Below are positions 1 to 8,139 of a stretch of DNA of 51,981 bases, one piece after another. Every line of letters starts with the position of its first letter. The stretch's first letter is position 1. Source of the stretch: Pelagicoccus sp. (GTDB lineage: Bacteria; Verrucomicrobiota; Verrucomicrobiia; Opitutales; Opitutaceae); NCBI GenBank assembly GCA_028284635.1, contig JANQRJ010000065.1:1-51981 (forward strand), written 5' to 3'. A program made the position numbers and the translations under genes. The notes beneath the pieces are model-generated. The model was not told the DNA's origin. It did not search any database and was given only the letters and a program-made list of their open reading frames with translations.

Positions 1-18
1 CGCATCGTTCGATATAGG

Positions 19-112
19 TTTTGCTTCGCAAAATTAGGCTTAGAGCCTACTGCCGAAGGCACCTATTCGGCACAGCCGACCTGACCTTTCAAATGCCTAT
101 GCTGATAGCATT
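19..112. repeat. cluster of short hairpins
   Basis: Four short inverted repeats follow each other: 19-33 (6-bp stem, 3-nt loop), 35-49 (TAGGCT/AGCCTA), 51-72 (TGCCGAA/TTCGGCA) and 92-112 (overlapping AATGC/GCATT and ATGCT/AGCAT). No convincing coding frame covers positions 1-314. The arrangement could be a structured RNA, a recombination site or a decayed element; the sequence alone does not decide. Confidence 0.4.
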
Positions 113-151
113 GAGCCTTCACAATTATGCTATGAACTTCAATGACAGTAC

Positions 152-319
152 ACTAGGCCGAGTGGACAAATTGCTCATGTCGCCTATTTCGGTGGCTTTC
201 GGCCCAAATTGCGTTCCCTCACCTCGATGAATCTGGATTCACCTCGGATCGAGAGCCGCAGTTTTGACTCAAAAGCCCCTCGAAAAGGCTCGTTCCGCAT
301 TTTGTCCACTCGGCCTAGT
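152..319. repeat. 19-bp perfect inverted repeat bracketing 130 bp
   Basis: The left arm 152-170 (actaggccgagtggacaaa) is the exact reverse complement of 301-319. The right arm contains the stop codon and last codons of the small minus-strand ORF 315-521, so the left arm is an inverted copy of that gene's 3' end. The enclosed segment has no recognisable gene. It could be the footprint of an inversion, a duplication, or the ends of a small element. Confidence 0.55.
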
Positions 320-521
320 TCAAGCCAAAGACCTGGCCGAGCAGACCTCGCGTGCTCTGGCAGATCTCGTCGTCTTCGGACATGACCATGCATCGCTGCA
401 TGAGCGAAATGCGGGCCAGCTCTTCTGGCGAGGATTGGATGCTGTCGGCCGCGGCGTTCAACATGGACCATTCGTCTTCGGTGAGTGGGATCTGGATACT
501 TGTATTCACAGGGTTGTACAT
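315..521 (-). CDS. small hypothetical protein (68 aa)
   Basis: Not recognised with certainty. The product is acidic and apparently soluble, with a short beta-strand-like N-terminus (STSIQIPLTEDEW) followed by helix-rich sequence, a layout resembling small ribbon-helix-helix or antitoxin-like proteins; that resemblance is weak. It starts at an ATG without a clear Shine-Dalgarno sequence and stands alone. Its 3' end is duplicated in inverted orientation at 152-170. A chance ORF cannot be excluded. Confidence 0.4.
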   Translation of the reverse strand: MYNPVNTSIQIPLTEDEWSMLNAAADSIQSSPEELARISLMQRCMVMSEDDEICQSTRGLLGQVFGLN

Positions 522-701
522 CGACTGTCTACTAGCGCGCCTTAAGGGATTTGGCGCCTCTGATGAGTACTTTACGCTATTTCTGCCGTGAAGGCGTTAT
601 TGGAGCCGCTGCTTTGTCTGGCAACGCATACTAAAGAAGCTTCGAGGGCTCAACTTTGGCGGTCGGGAGTCGATTGCCCTTGGGACTACTTGAGCTTCGC
701 T

Positions 702-1634
702 ATGATTTCCCATCCTATTGATCCAGACACGCTGCAGACCGACTTCCAGGAGATGTCGGTCGCTCCTCAGATCCTTCCGCAGCTTCAGCGTATGGTCGCC
801 GACTGCAATACGAACCCGGACGAGATTCGGGACATGATTCGTCTGGACGCGGCCTTGAGCGCCATGATTCTCAAGACGGCGAATAGCGCGTATTTCAATC
901 CTGGATACCACATCGACTCCATTGACGATGCGATCATGCATCTCGGCTTTAGCGATGTGTACCAGATCGTGACGATGCTGGCGTTCTCGGACCTTATGGC
1001 CCGCCCGCTGGAGACCTATGCTTTGAGCGCCGGGCATTTCTGGCGTCGCTCGGTGGCCTGCGCTCTGGCCATGGAGCGCCTCGCTCGCAAGTATGGCGAG
1101 GACCCCGGAGCCGCTTACACGGTCGGCCTGTTGCATGCCATCGGGATGGTTTTCATCGAAAAGGAGCTGCAGGAGAAGGGAGCGCGGATAGCTTTCAAGA
1201 ACGGTCTGCCGGAGGATGTCGCCATCGCTTCGGAGGAGATGGTCATTTTTGGCACCAATCATGCCAAACTCGGCTCGGAAGTCATGCGTCGCTGGGGATT
1301 CTCCGACGAGATCGTGATGCCGGTTTGCTATCAGTTCGAGCCGTCGGATGCCGGCCGCTACGAGCGCATGGCCTGCCTGATCTCTTTCGCCAAGCGCATG
1401 ATCGGTACGATCGTGGACGATCGGGCTTCGGGAGTGGTTCCTGCGGGTCCCGATCCCCTGCTGATCGCCCTGCTGCATCTGAGCAAGGACGAGTATCAGA
1501 AGGTAGTACTGGCCCTGCGACAGAGCTTTGCGAAGGCGGAGGGTCTCGTTACGGATTCCAAGCCGCGCAAGGAAAATGTGAAAAAGGCTATGGAGTCTAA
1601 ACTCGGCTACGGAGCCCGCCGTATAAGGTTCTAG
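702..1634 (+). CDS. HDOD domain signalling protein
   Basis: Encodes 310 residues with an HDOD domain over roughly residues 15-215. Its landmarks are the helical LDAALSAMILKTANSAYF segment, the DDAIMHLGF region and a degenerate HD-like site (VGLLHAIGMVF). HDOD proteins are metal-phosphohydrolase relatives that usually lack catalysis and act in motility or stress signalling. A GTG start upstream at 588 is possible but adds 38 residues of non-family sequence, so the ATG at 702 was chosen. The gene lies 39 bp before an Hpt-domain gene on the same strand, so the two probably form a signalling operon. Partner proteins are not evident. Confidence 0.8.
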   Translation: MISHPIDPDTLQTDFQEMSVAPQILPQLQRMVADCNTNPDEIRDMIRLDAALSAMILKTANSAYFNPGYHIDSIDDAIMHLGFSDVYQIVTMLAFSDLMARPLETYALSAGHFWRRSVACALAMERLARKYGEDPGAAYTVGLLHAIGMVFIEKELQEKGARIAFKNGLPEDVAIASEEMVIFGTNHAKLGSEVMRRWGFSDEIVMPVCYQFEPSDAGRYERMACLISFAKRMIGTIVDDRASGVVPAGPDPLLIALLHLSKDEYQKVVLALRQSFAKAEGLVTDSKPRKENVKKAMESKLGYGARRIRF

Positions 1635-1673
1635 GAGTCTACTAGTAAAAGATTTTTGAATACCCACACGAGC

Positions 1674-2048
1674 ATGAGCGATTCGGAACTTATAGATTGG
1701 GAGCAGCTAAGCATGCTCTTTGGCGAGGAAGACGACGAGCTGGACGAAGAAATGACGGAACTGTTCCACGATTTCGTCGACGATGGAAACACTTGTCTCG
1801 GAGCTTTGAACTCTGCCGAATTCCCGGATCAGAAGGACTTCATTGCCAAGGAGGCCCACAAGCTCAAGGGCTCGGCCAGCAATTTCGGCTTCGCCGTGGT
1901 GGCGGATCAGCTTGGCCGCATCGAGGACGAAATCGCTTCGATCGATGGCAGCGATTTCGCGGCAACGCTGGCCAAGGTCGGGAGCGATTTCGAGACTAGC
2001 GTGAAGCAGGTCTTCTCTCGCTTTCCGGCAATCGCCGCAGTCAGCTAG
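1674..2048 (+). CDS. Hpt (histidine phosphotransfer) domain protein
   Basis: A small acidic protein of 124 residues with the Hpt signature AHKLKGSASNFGF, whose His (about residue 62) would be phosphorylated. Single-domain Hpt proteins relay phosphoryl groups between hybrid histidine kinases and response regulators in the cytoplasm. The ATG at 1674 was chosen; an in-frame TTG at 1656 would add six residues and sits better relative to the AGGAG at 1633-1637. It follows the HDOD gene closely. No hybrid kinase is in the window, so the partner is unknown; the receiver proteins at 33153 and 35466 are possible but unproven recipients. Confidence 0.82.
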   Translation: MSDSELIDWEQLSMLFGEEDDELDEEMTELFHDFVDDGNTCLGALNSAEFPDQKDFIAKEAHKLKGSASNFGFAVVADQLGRIEDEIASIDGSDFAATLAKVGSDFETSVKQVFSRFPAIAAVS

Positions 2049-2295
2049 CCCGCTTCGATCCGCGCGCGCTCGGTTTCAAGGCGCTGGGGTAACCCAGAAA
2101 GCTGCTCATGGGCTGGGTTGCAAGGTAGAGCTGGGTCCATTCTCGGCTGCCCTTGGCCATCTCGACGCCAGGTTTGCTCGTCGGCTACTCGGAGAACTCT
2201 CGGGTTTTGGACGTTCTTCGGACCTCTTGCCGGGAGGTGGGGGCGTTGGTTGGAGAAGCTGCTCGAAGGTTGCAATTCGATCTTTGGCTTGTTTG

Positions 2296-2312
2296 TTTAG
2301 AATGATTCTAAA
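2296..2312 (+). promoter_or_regulatory. Fur-family-like operator
   Basis: The sequence tttagaatgattctaaa is a perfect 17-bp palindrome around a single central base and contains the 7-1-7 inverted repeat typical of Fur/PerR/Irr-type boxes. It ends 14 bp before the ATG of the P1B-4 metal ATPase. Binding by a Fur-family metalloregulator is inferred. Confidence 0.6.
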
Positions 2313-2326
2313 GAATAGCTGGTTTG

Positions 2327-4576
2327 ATGAACGATGGTCGGAGTCGATTGGAGTTGGGGCATTGGGAGCGCGGGTTGGCGGCTTTTCTGCAGCGCCAGGA
2401 AAAATTGGAGGCGGTGCGTTTCGATCCTCGGAGGCGGAGCATAGAGGTAGCGACGCTGGGCGAAGTGGATCTCGATTTGCTGCAAACTCGGCTGTCGGAG
2501 ACGATCCGTCTGATCGAGGAGGAGAGGATCGATGGGGTGGAGAGAGGTGGTGGGCCTGGGATCGCCGATTCCATCTCGGTGCGGCGGGGGGATGCTGGCG
2601 AAACGCGCTTGGAGAAGCCAACTTGTCCGACGGCGCCTTTGCTGTGGCGCTGGCGGGAGTTGGATTGGCCGGAAGAGGGAGCAGAGGAGACGGGCGAGGA
2701 GTGGCGGCTGCTTTCCGTATTGGCGGCGATTTGCGCGGCTTTTGGGCTGTGCGCTTGGATGTTGGATACGTTTGCCGCGGTACCGGCTTGGGTGGCGATC
2801 GCCCTGTACGTCTGCTCCATGGTGGCTGGCGGTTGGGATGCTGCGGCGGATGCCTGGGAGGGCATCCGGGAAGGGGAGCTGGATATCCACTTTCTGATGT
2901 TGGCGGTGGCTGTCGGGGCTTCGTGCATCGGGGCCTGGGCGGAGGGAGCTTTGCTGCTTTTTCTGTTTTCGTTTTCGGGGGCCTTGGAGCATTTCGCTTT
3001 GTTTCGCACGAGAAGGGAGATCGACAGCCTATTTAGAGCTGCTCCGAAAACCGCTACGCTTATAGAGGAGTCTGGCGAGGAACGGGAGGTGCCGGTGAGC
3101 GTGGTGCGGGTGGGCGACTTGTTGCTGACCCGTCCGGGGGAGCAGTTTCCGGTGGACGGCGAAGTGGAGGAGGGCAAAACGGCGGCGGACGAGTCGAACC
3201 TGACGGGCGAAGCGAACCCGGTGAGCAAGCTCGTTGGCGACGAGGTCTTCGGCGGCACGCTCAATCTGTGGGGAACGGCACGGGTGCGGGCGACTAGGGT
3301 AGCGGGCGAAAGCGCTTTTCAGAAGGTGGTGCGCATGATTCGGGAGGCCCAGCATTTGAAGGCGCCGAGTCAGCGTTTCACGGATCGGTTTGGCACCCCG
3401 TACACCTTGGGGATTCTGGGTCTGACGGCGGCCATGTTTTTCGTTTGGTGGCTGGTCTTTCGCGTGCCGGCTTTCGCCAATACGGAGGAAACGCGTTCAG
3501 CGTTTTACCGGGCGATGACTTTGCTGGTGGTGGCGAGCCCTTGCGCTCTGGTGCTGTCGATTCCGTCGGCGATTCTGGCGGCGATCGCTTGGGGGGCGCG
3601 AAACGGCATTCTGTTTCGCGGTGGCGCGGCGATCGAAAAGCTATCCCAAGTGGATCTGGTGGCTTTGGACAAGACGGGCACGCTGACTACGGGGGAAATG
3701 AAGGTGGAGCGGGTGGAGAGTTTTCCGCCAGGGCGCGAGCGGGATGCGGCGGAGTTGGCGTTCTCGCTGGAGTCGCATGGCTCGCATCCTATCGGCCGGG
3801 CGATCAAGCGCTATGGCAAGGAGCAGGGGCTCAGCGTGCGGCCGATTTCGGATTTCCAAGCCATGAGCGGTCGCGGCATCCAGGGTCGTGCTGGCGAATC
3901 GCTTTGCGTGCTGGGTCGTCGCGAACTGCTGGAGAGCGGGCCGCTTGCCGAGTGGATCAAGGAGGTGCCGGAGCCGCCGCCCGAATATGTCGAAAACTGG
4001 ATTGTCCAAGAAAGTCTCATAGCTCGCATTCTGCTTCGCGACCAGATTCGCGAGGAATCGAAGCCGATTCTGCAACGATTGAAGGAGCTGGGATTGCGCA
4101 GCGTGATGCTAACCGGCGACCGTCGCGGGACGGCCGAAGCGGTTGGCCAGGAGCTCGGTATCGACGAGGTGCGAGCGGGGTTGAGACCGGAGGACAAGGT
4201 GGCCGCGATCAGAGGCTTTGCCGCCGAAGGCCGCAAGGTAGCTATGGTGGGTGATGGGGTGAACGATGCGCCGAGTCTCGCGGCGGCTTTCGTCTCGGTC
4301 GCCATGGGGGCTCGAGGTAGCGATGCCGCTCTCGAGCAGAGTGAAGTCGTATTGATGAACGATCGTATCGACAATTTCCTGACAGCGACTGCGTTGAGCA
4401 ATCGAGCCCGCTCCATCATCCGGCAGAACCTCGCGATCTCTCTCGGCACCGTTTTGCTCATGGCCTTGGCAGCGGTCTTCGGGGCGATTCCCCTGACGGT
4501 CGGCGTGTTTGCGCACGAAGGCAGCACGGTGGTGGTTTGCTTGAATAGCCTGCGGCTGCTGTTTGGCAAATCGTAG
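2327..4576 (+). CDS. P1B-4-type heavy-metal efflux ATPase
   Basis: A 749-residue P-type ATPase of the inner membrane that would export a divalent metal using ATP. Visible motifs: actuator loop LTGE, transmembrane metal site SPC (about 404-406), phosphorylation site DKTGTLTTG (D about 448), nucleotide-binding SHPIG, TGDR and VGDGVNDAP, and HEGST (about 730-734) in the last membrane helix. SPC plus HEG-S/G-T is the P1B-4 signature (CtpD/CoaT/PfeT-like), associated with Co(II), Fe(II) or Zn(II) rather than Cu or Cd. The N-terminal 90 residues look like a degenerate metal-binding domain without CxxC. The ATG at 2327 was preferred over the TTG at 2324. A Fur-family-like box lies just upstream, favouring iron or peroxide-linked control. 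Annotation pipelines may call it CadA-like. Confidence 0.92.
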   Translation: MNDGRSRLELGHWERGLAAFLQRQEKLEAVRFDPRRRSIEVATLGEVDLDLLQTRLSETIRLIEEERIDGVERGGGPGIADSISVRRGDAGETRLEKPTCPTAPLLWRWRELDWPEEGAEETGEEWRLLSVLAAICAAFGLCAWMLDTFAAVPAWVAIALYVCSMVAGGWDAAADAWEGIREGELDIHFLMLAVAVGASCIGAWAEGALLLFLFSFSGALEHFALFRTRREIDSLFRAAPKTATLIEESGEEREVPVSVVRVGDLLLTRPGEQFPVDGEVEEGKTAADESNLTGEANPVSKLVGDEVFGGTLNLWGTARVRATRVAGESAFQKVVRMIREAQHLKAPSQRFTDRFGTPYTLGILGLTAAMFFVWWLVFRVPAFANTEETRSAFYRAMTLLVVASPCALVLSIPSAILAAIAWGARNGILFRGGAAIEKLSQVDLVALDKTGTLTTGEMKVERVESFPPGRERDAAELAFSLESHGSHPIGRAIKRYGKEQGLSVRPISDFQAMSGRGIQGRAGESLCVLGRRELLESGPLAEWIKEVPEPPPEYVENWIVQESLIARILLRDQIREESKPILQRLKELGLRSVMLTGDRRGTAEAVGQELGIDEVRAGLRPEDKVAAIRGFAAEGRKVAMVGDGVNDAPSLAAAFVSVAMGARGSDAALEQSEVVLMNDRIDNFLTATALSNRARSIIRQNLAISLGTVLLMALAAVFGAIPLTVGVFAHEGSTVVVCLNSLRLLFGKS

Positions 4577-4656
4577 AGCGTATGCGCAAGGCGGGACCGC
4601 GTCCGTCGTAGCGTTCCGTGCGTGCTTGGGTATAGAGCACTGCAGATTGTTTTCCA

Positions 4657-4718
4657 TTTAGCGTACGCTTTTTAAAGATTAAATTTGCTAATTAGCGTAC
4701 GCTAATTAGCGTAAACTC
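4657..4718 (+). promoter_or_regulatory. palindromic repeats before ATPase gene
   Basis: Three direct repeats of (A/T)TTAGCGTA(C/A)(G/A)CT occur at 4657-4669, 4690-4703 and 4705-4718. The region 4687-4710 is a perfect 24-bp palindrome centred on GCGTACGC. The last repeat abuts the ATG at 4719. This AT-rich block stands out from its GC-rich surroundings and looks like an autoregulatory operator or a binding site for the ATPase itself. Confidence 0.6.
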
Positions 4719-5879
4719 ATGAGTAGAAAATCAAAGGCGCGCCTTCCGTTTTCGTCATCATCTCCCGATCCGTACTACGCTATGGATCGTCCTGAGGAGC
4801 GAGAACTGCGTAAAATGGTGGAAGCCGCAGGAGCGATTGTCATGATAGAGGGGCCTAGGCGTATCGGCAAGACGTCCCTGGCGCGAAAGACGATTCGGGG
4901 CGGCAAGCTTATCGAGGCGAATCTCTATGGAGCGAAGAGTTCGGAGCAATGCGAGGCGATCATAGTATCTGCTATAGAGGAATATGTTGGTCGCTCTCTG
5001 GCGGTGGAAAGTTCTGTTCAAGGCTCTGGTACCCTTTTCGGTTTTGGTGGGTCCATTGCGGCCAAGAGAATCGAAGGCCGTGATTTGATGCGCCAGGCTT
5101 TCGTGGCTCTTTGTAGGAAAGCGGAAGATGCGAACGAGGTTCCAGTATTATTGATAGACGAGGCTCAGACGTTTCTCGAGGTAAAGGAAGGGCTGGATTT
5201 TGCCAAGCGGTTGAGGACGCAGCTTCAGCGATCGCTGCATTCGATGACTGCCGTATTCGCCGGTTCGAACTCCTCGACTCTATCCAAGCTTCACTCGAAG
5301 TCCTCCAGCCCATTTTACAAGCAGCTCGAGATTCTTAGGCTCGGTCCTCTGCCGCGGGATGGGTTCTATAAGTGGATCGGCAAAAGACTGTCGAGGCACA
5401 GCCTAAGCCTGGAACGAGAAGCCTTCGAAGCCACTGCCGAGTTTTGTCGGGATGTTTGCGGCGACATCCAGCGCGTTCTCAACGCTCTCTACCGCAGAGC
5501 CGAAAGTGGCGCGACTATCTCCCTAGATGATGCGGAGAAGGCGATATCCTGGATCGCCGATGGCCTTCGAGAGGATGCCTTGCCGATACTCAATTCGATG
5601 ACACAGAACCAGCTCGCTCTTTACCTCTTTCTTTCGGTCAGGGACAGGTCGGGCTCTACGGTGCCGACTTTCGGTAAGATAGCCCAGGAAGCAATGGGAG
5701 GTCTGCCGGGAGGGACGATAAGCAAGGCTATGGAAGGATTGGCTAGATTGGGCCTGGTTAGCTACTGGGACGGTCGAGTCTATCCGGACAATCCGTTTCT
5801 CGAAACGATGCTGATCAGAGCGAACGAAAATGCGGCAAGCAAGATCGCTGCAAGTCTTCTCCGCCACCTGAAGCCCTGA
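4719..5879 (+). CDS. AAA+/STAND-like ATPase with C-terminal winged helix
   Basis: 386 residues. The P-loop is GPRRIGKTS (about 45-53) and Walker B is VLLIDEAQTF (about 145), followed by a sensor region (VFAGSNSS), a helical lid and a C-terminal winged-helix-like segment (about 290-360). This is the architecture of the archaeal/bacterial ATPase group related to ORC/Cdc6-like and SSV-type ATPases. The cellular role of the family is poorly defined. The gene stands alone, directly behind iterated palindromes that overlap its translation start, which suggests autoregulation or site-specific DNA binding. No partner gene is adjacent. Confidence 0.8.
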   Translation: MSRKSKARLPFSSSSPDPYYAMDRPEERELRKMVEAAGAIVMIEGPRRIGKTSLARKTIRGGKLIEANLYGAKSSEQCEAIIVSAIEEYVGRSLAVESSVQGSGTLFGFGGSIAAKRIEGRDLMRQAFVALCRKAEDANEVPVLLIDEAQTFLEVKEGLDFAKRLRTQLQRSLHSMTAVFAGSNSSTLSKLHSKSSSPFYKQLEILRLGPLPRDGFYKWIGKRLSRHSLSLEREAFEATAEFCRDVCGDIQRVLNALYRRAESGATISLDDAEKAISWIADGLREDALPILNSMTQNQLALYLFLSVRDRSGSTVPTFGKIAQEAMGGLPGGTISKAMEGLARLGLVSYWDGRVYPDNPFLETMLIRANENAASKIAASLLRHLKP

Positions 5880-6005
5880 GCATCGATTGAGATCGCTTTT
5901 TCGATTATTGGATTTCGGGTGCTTTGGAAACCCTCGCTTCTCGCATCGATTAGCTTCGCTGCAAACATTTGCCGTAGTGATTTTTTGGCAGGATTTCGCT
6001 GTCTA

Positions 6006-6052
6006 CATCTATATGTTGGGGTCTTCTTTTCTCAAAACACAACATATAGTGA
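6006..6052 (+). promoter_or_regulatory. tandem NrdR boxes upstream of nrdD
   Basis: Box 2 (6037-6052, acacaacatatagtga) matches the NrdR consensus ACACWATATMTWGTGT at 14 of 16 positions. A weaker box 1 (6006-6021) matches about 10 of 16. Their starts are 31 bp apart, three helical turns, as in known tandem NrdR boxes. Box 2 ends 2 bp before the nrdD ATG. NrdR represses ribonucleotide reductase genes when dATP is abundant. Confidence 0.75.
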
Positions 6053-6054
6053 TA

Positions 6055-8040
6055 ATGAATACCGTAAGCTCCGAATCTGTTGCCCCTCTCCTTGAATTCT
6101 CTCCTGCCTCCGACGCGAAACCCGAATCCCGCGACACGCTGGTCAGCGTCAAACGCTCGGTCGAGGAATACGTGAACAAGGTCGATTGGCGTATCAATGC
6201 GAATGCCAATGTCGGCTATAGCCACGCTGGCCTGATCAACCAGTCCGCAGGCAAGATCATCGCCAACTACTGGCTTGACCAGGTCTATTCGGAAGAGGAG
6301 GGCGAGGCCCACCGCAATGCGGATCTGCACATCCACGATCTCGACTGTCTTTCCGGCTACTGCGCCGGCTGGAGCTTGCGAGTGCTGCTCGACGAAGGCT
6401 TTAATGGCGTGGCAGGGCGCGTCTCCAGTCGCCCGCCCAATCACTTCAAGGAGGCCCTGGGACAGATGGCTAATTTCCTGGGCATCCTGCAGTCGGAGTG
6501 GGCTGGGGCCCAGGCCTTCAGCTCCTTCGATACCTATTTGGCTCCGCTGGTCTTCAAGGACCAGATGAGCTTTACCGAGGTGAAAAAGGCTCTGCGACGT
6601 TTTGTCTACAACCTCAACGTACCCGCTCGCTGGGGACAGAGTCCGTTCACCAATATCACGCTCGATTTCACTCCACCGAAAGACTTGGCTCAGCAGTACC
6701 CGAGTCGCAACTACAGGCATCTCTTCGAAAACGTGGACGATGCGAACCTTCGCGAGATGGCTCGCCAGCGTGGAGCCAAACAGCTTACCGACCTGCGCTA
6801 CGAGCACTTCCAGCGCGAGATGGAGATGATCGACATCGCCTACTACGAGGTGATGACCGAGGGCGATGCCAACGAGCAGCCCTTCACCTTCCCCATCCCA
6901 ACGGTCAACATCACCGAATCCTTCGACTGGGAGTCGCCTGCTGCGGAAGCCCTCTTCGAAAACACAGCCAAGGTGGGCAACTCCTACTTCCAGAACTTTC
7001 TTGGCAGCCAGTGGATGGAAGACGAGGAGGGCAACCGCGTGCCCAATCCCGACGCCTACCAGCCCGATGCGGTGCGCAGCATGTGCTGCCGCCTCCAGCT
7101 TGACCTGCGGGAGTTGCTCAAGCGAGGCAACGGTCTCTTCGGTTCGGCCGAGATGACTGGTTCGATCGGCGTGGTGACGCTCAACATGGCCCGCCTGGGC
7201 TTCCGCTTTCGAGAAGACTGGGACGGACTGAAGGCCGAAGTGTCGCGCCTCATGGAGATCGCTCGCGGCGCGCTGGAGAAGAAGCGTGTTTTCGTGCAAG
7301 GGCTCTTCGATCGGGGCCTGTTTCCCTACTCCAAGCGTTATCTGCCGCATTTTCGCAACCATTTCTCCACCATCGGAGTCAACGGCATGAACGAGATGCT
7401 ACGCAATTTCAGCGAGGGCGCCATCGACGTAGCGACCTCCAAAGGTATCGAGATGTGTAAGGAGGTTTTGGATATGATGCGGGACCGCCTGACCGTCTTC
7501 CAGGAAGAGACAGGCAATCTCTACAACCTCGAGGCGACTCCAGCCGAAGGCACCACCTACCGTTTCGCCAAGGAGGACTTGAAGCGATACCCGTCTATCC
7601 TGCAGTCCGGCGAGGGCGAGAACGTGTACTATACCAACAGCAGCCAACTGCCGGTCGGCTACACCGACGATCCCGTGTACGCCCTCGAAAAGCAGGACGA
7701 GCTCCAGTGCAAGTACACTGGCGGCACGGTCCTGCATCTCTACATGGACGAGCGACTGGAAAGCGGCCGCTCTTGCGCCCGTTTCGTCAAGGCGGTGCTG
7801 GGCAAGTTCAAGCTGCCCTACCTGACTATCACGCCTGTCTTTTCGGTGTGCGAAGATCATGGATACCTCAGCGGCGAGCAGGCGGAGTGCCCGATCTGCG
7901 GCAAGGAAACGCAAGTCTGGACGCGCGTCATGGGCTACCACCGTCCAGTCTCCAGCTTCAATCGAGGAAAAAAAGGAGAACATCGCGAGCGTACCCATTT
8001 CTCGCTTACAGCGAATCCGCACCTGCCGCTCTTCGAGTAG
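6055..8040 (+). CDS. nrdD: anaerobic ribonucleoside-triphosphate reductase
   Basis: Oxygen-sensitive class III reductase that converts ribonucleoside triphosphates to deoxyribonucleotides with formate as reductant. 661 residues. Visible: active-site region MCCRLQL (Cys about 344-345), a C-terminal zinc-binding segment (VCEDHGYLSG and CPICG) and the glycyl-radical site RVMGYHRP (Gly about 627) followed by FNRGKKGE. The ATG at 6055 was chosen because the reading frame upstream (from 5887) encodes non-family sequence and contains the NrdR boxes. The activase gene nrdG follows 100 bp downstream, separated by a palindromic repeat. Control by NrdR is inferred from the tandem boxes. Confidence 0.95.
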   Translation: MNTVSSESVAPLLEFSPASDAKPESRDTLVSVKRSVEEYVNKVDWRINANANVGYSHAGLINQSAGKIIANYWLDQVYSEEEGEAHRNADLHIHDLDCLSGYCAGWSLRVLLDEGFNGVAGRVSSRPPNHFKEALGQMANFLGILQSEWAGAQAFSSFDTYLAPLVFKDQMSFTEVKKALRRFVYNLNVPARWGQSPFTNITLDFTPPKDLAQQYPSRNYRHLFENVDDANLREMARQRGAKQLTDLRYEHFQREMEMIDIAYYEVMTEGDANEQPFTFPIPTVNITESFDWESPAAEALFENTAKVGNSYFQNFLGSQWMEDEEGNRVPNPDAYQPDAVRSMCCRLQLDLRELLKRGNGLFGSAEMTGSIGVVTLNMARLGFRFREDWDGLKAEVSRLMEIARGALEKKRVFVQGLFDRGLFPYSKRYLPHFRNHFSTIGVNGMNEMLRNFSEGAIDVATSKGIEMCKEVLDMMRDRLTVFQEETGNLYNLEATPAEGTTYRFAKEDLKRYPSILQSGEGENVYYTNSSQLPVGYTDDPVYALEKQDELQCKYTGGTVLHLYMDERLESGRSCARFVKAVLGKFKLPYLTITPVFSVCEDHGYLSGEQAECPICGKETQVWTRVMGYHRPVSSFNRGKKGEHRERTHFSLTANPHLPLFE

Positions 8041-8044
8041 AAGA

Positions 8045-8134
8045 TAGGGACCGATCGTCCCGCTTAGCGGGATCCGCCCTGCGGGAGAAAAATGGATATC
8101 CACTTATTGCGGACCGCTCGGCGATCGGTCCCTA
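8045..8134. repeat. compound palindromic repeat between nrdD and nrdG
   Basis: Arms 8045-8057 and 8122-8134 (tagggaccgatcg and its exact complement) enclose smaller hairpins, including TCCCGC/GCGGGA at 8058-8072. It resembles the larger hairpin that follows nrdG. It could attenuate or stabilise the nrdD-nrdG transcript. Confidence 0.6.
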
Positions 8135-8139
8135 CCTTC

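Noticed and set aside
597-1667. 356-codon open frame on the minus strand
   Set aside because: It is antisense to the HDOD gene and has no protein-like motifs.
5950-7362. 470-codon open frame on the minus strand
   Set aside because: It is antisense to nrdD, which has clear catalytic motifs.
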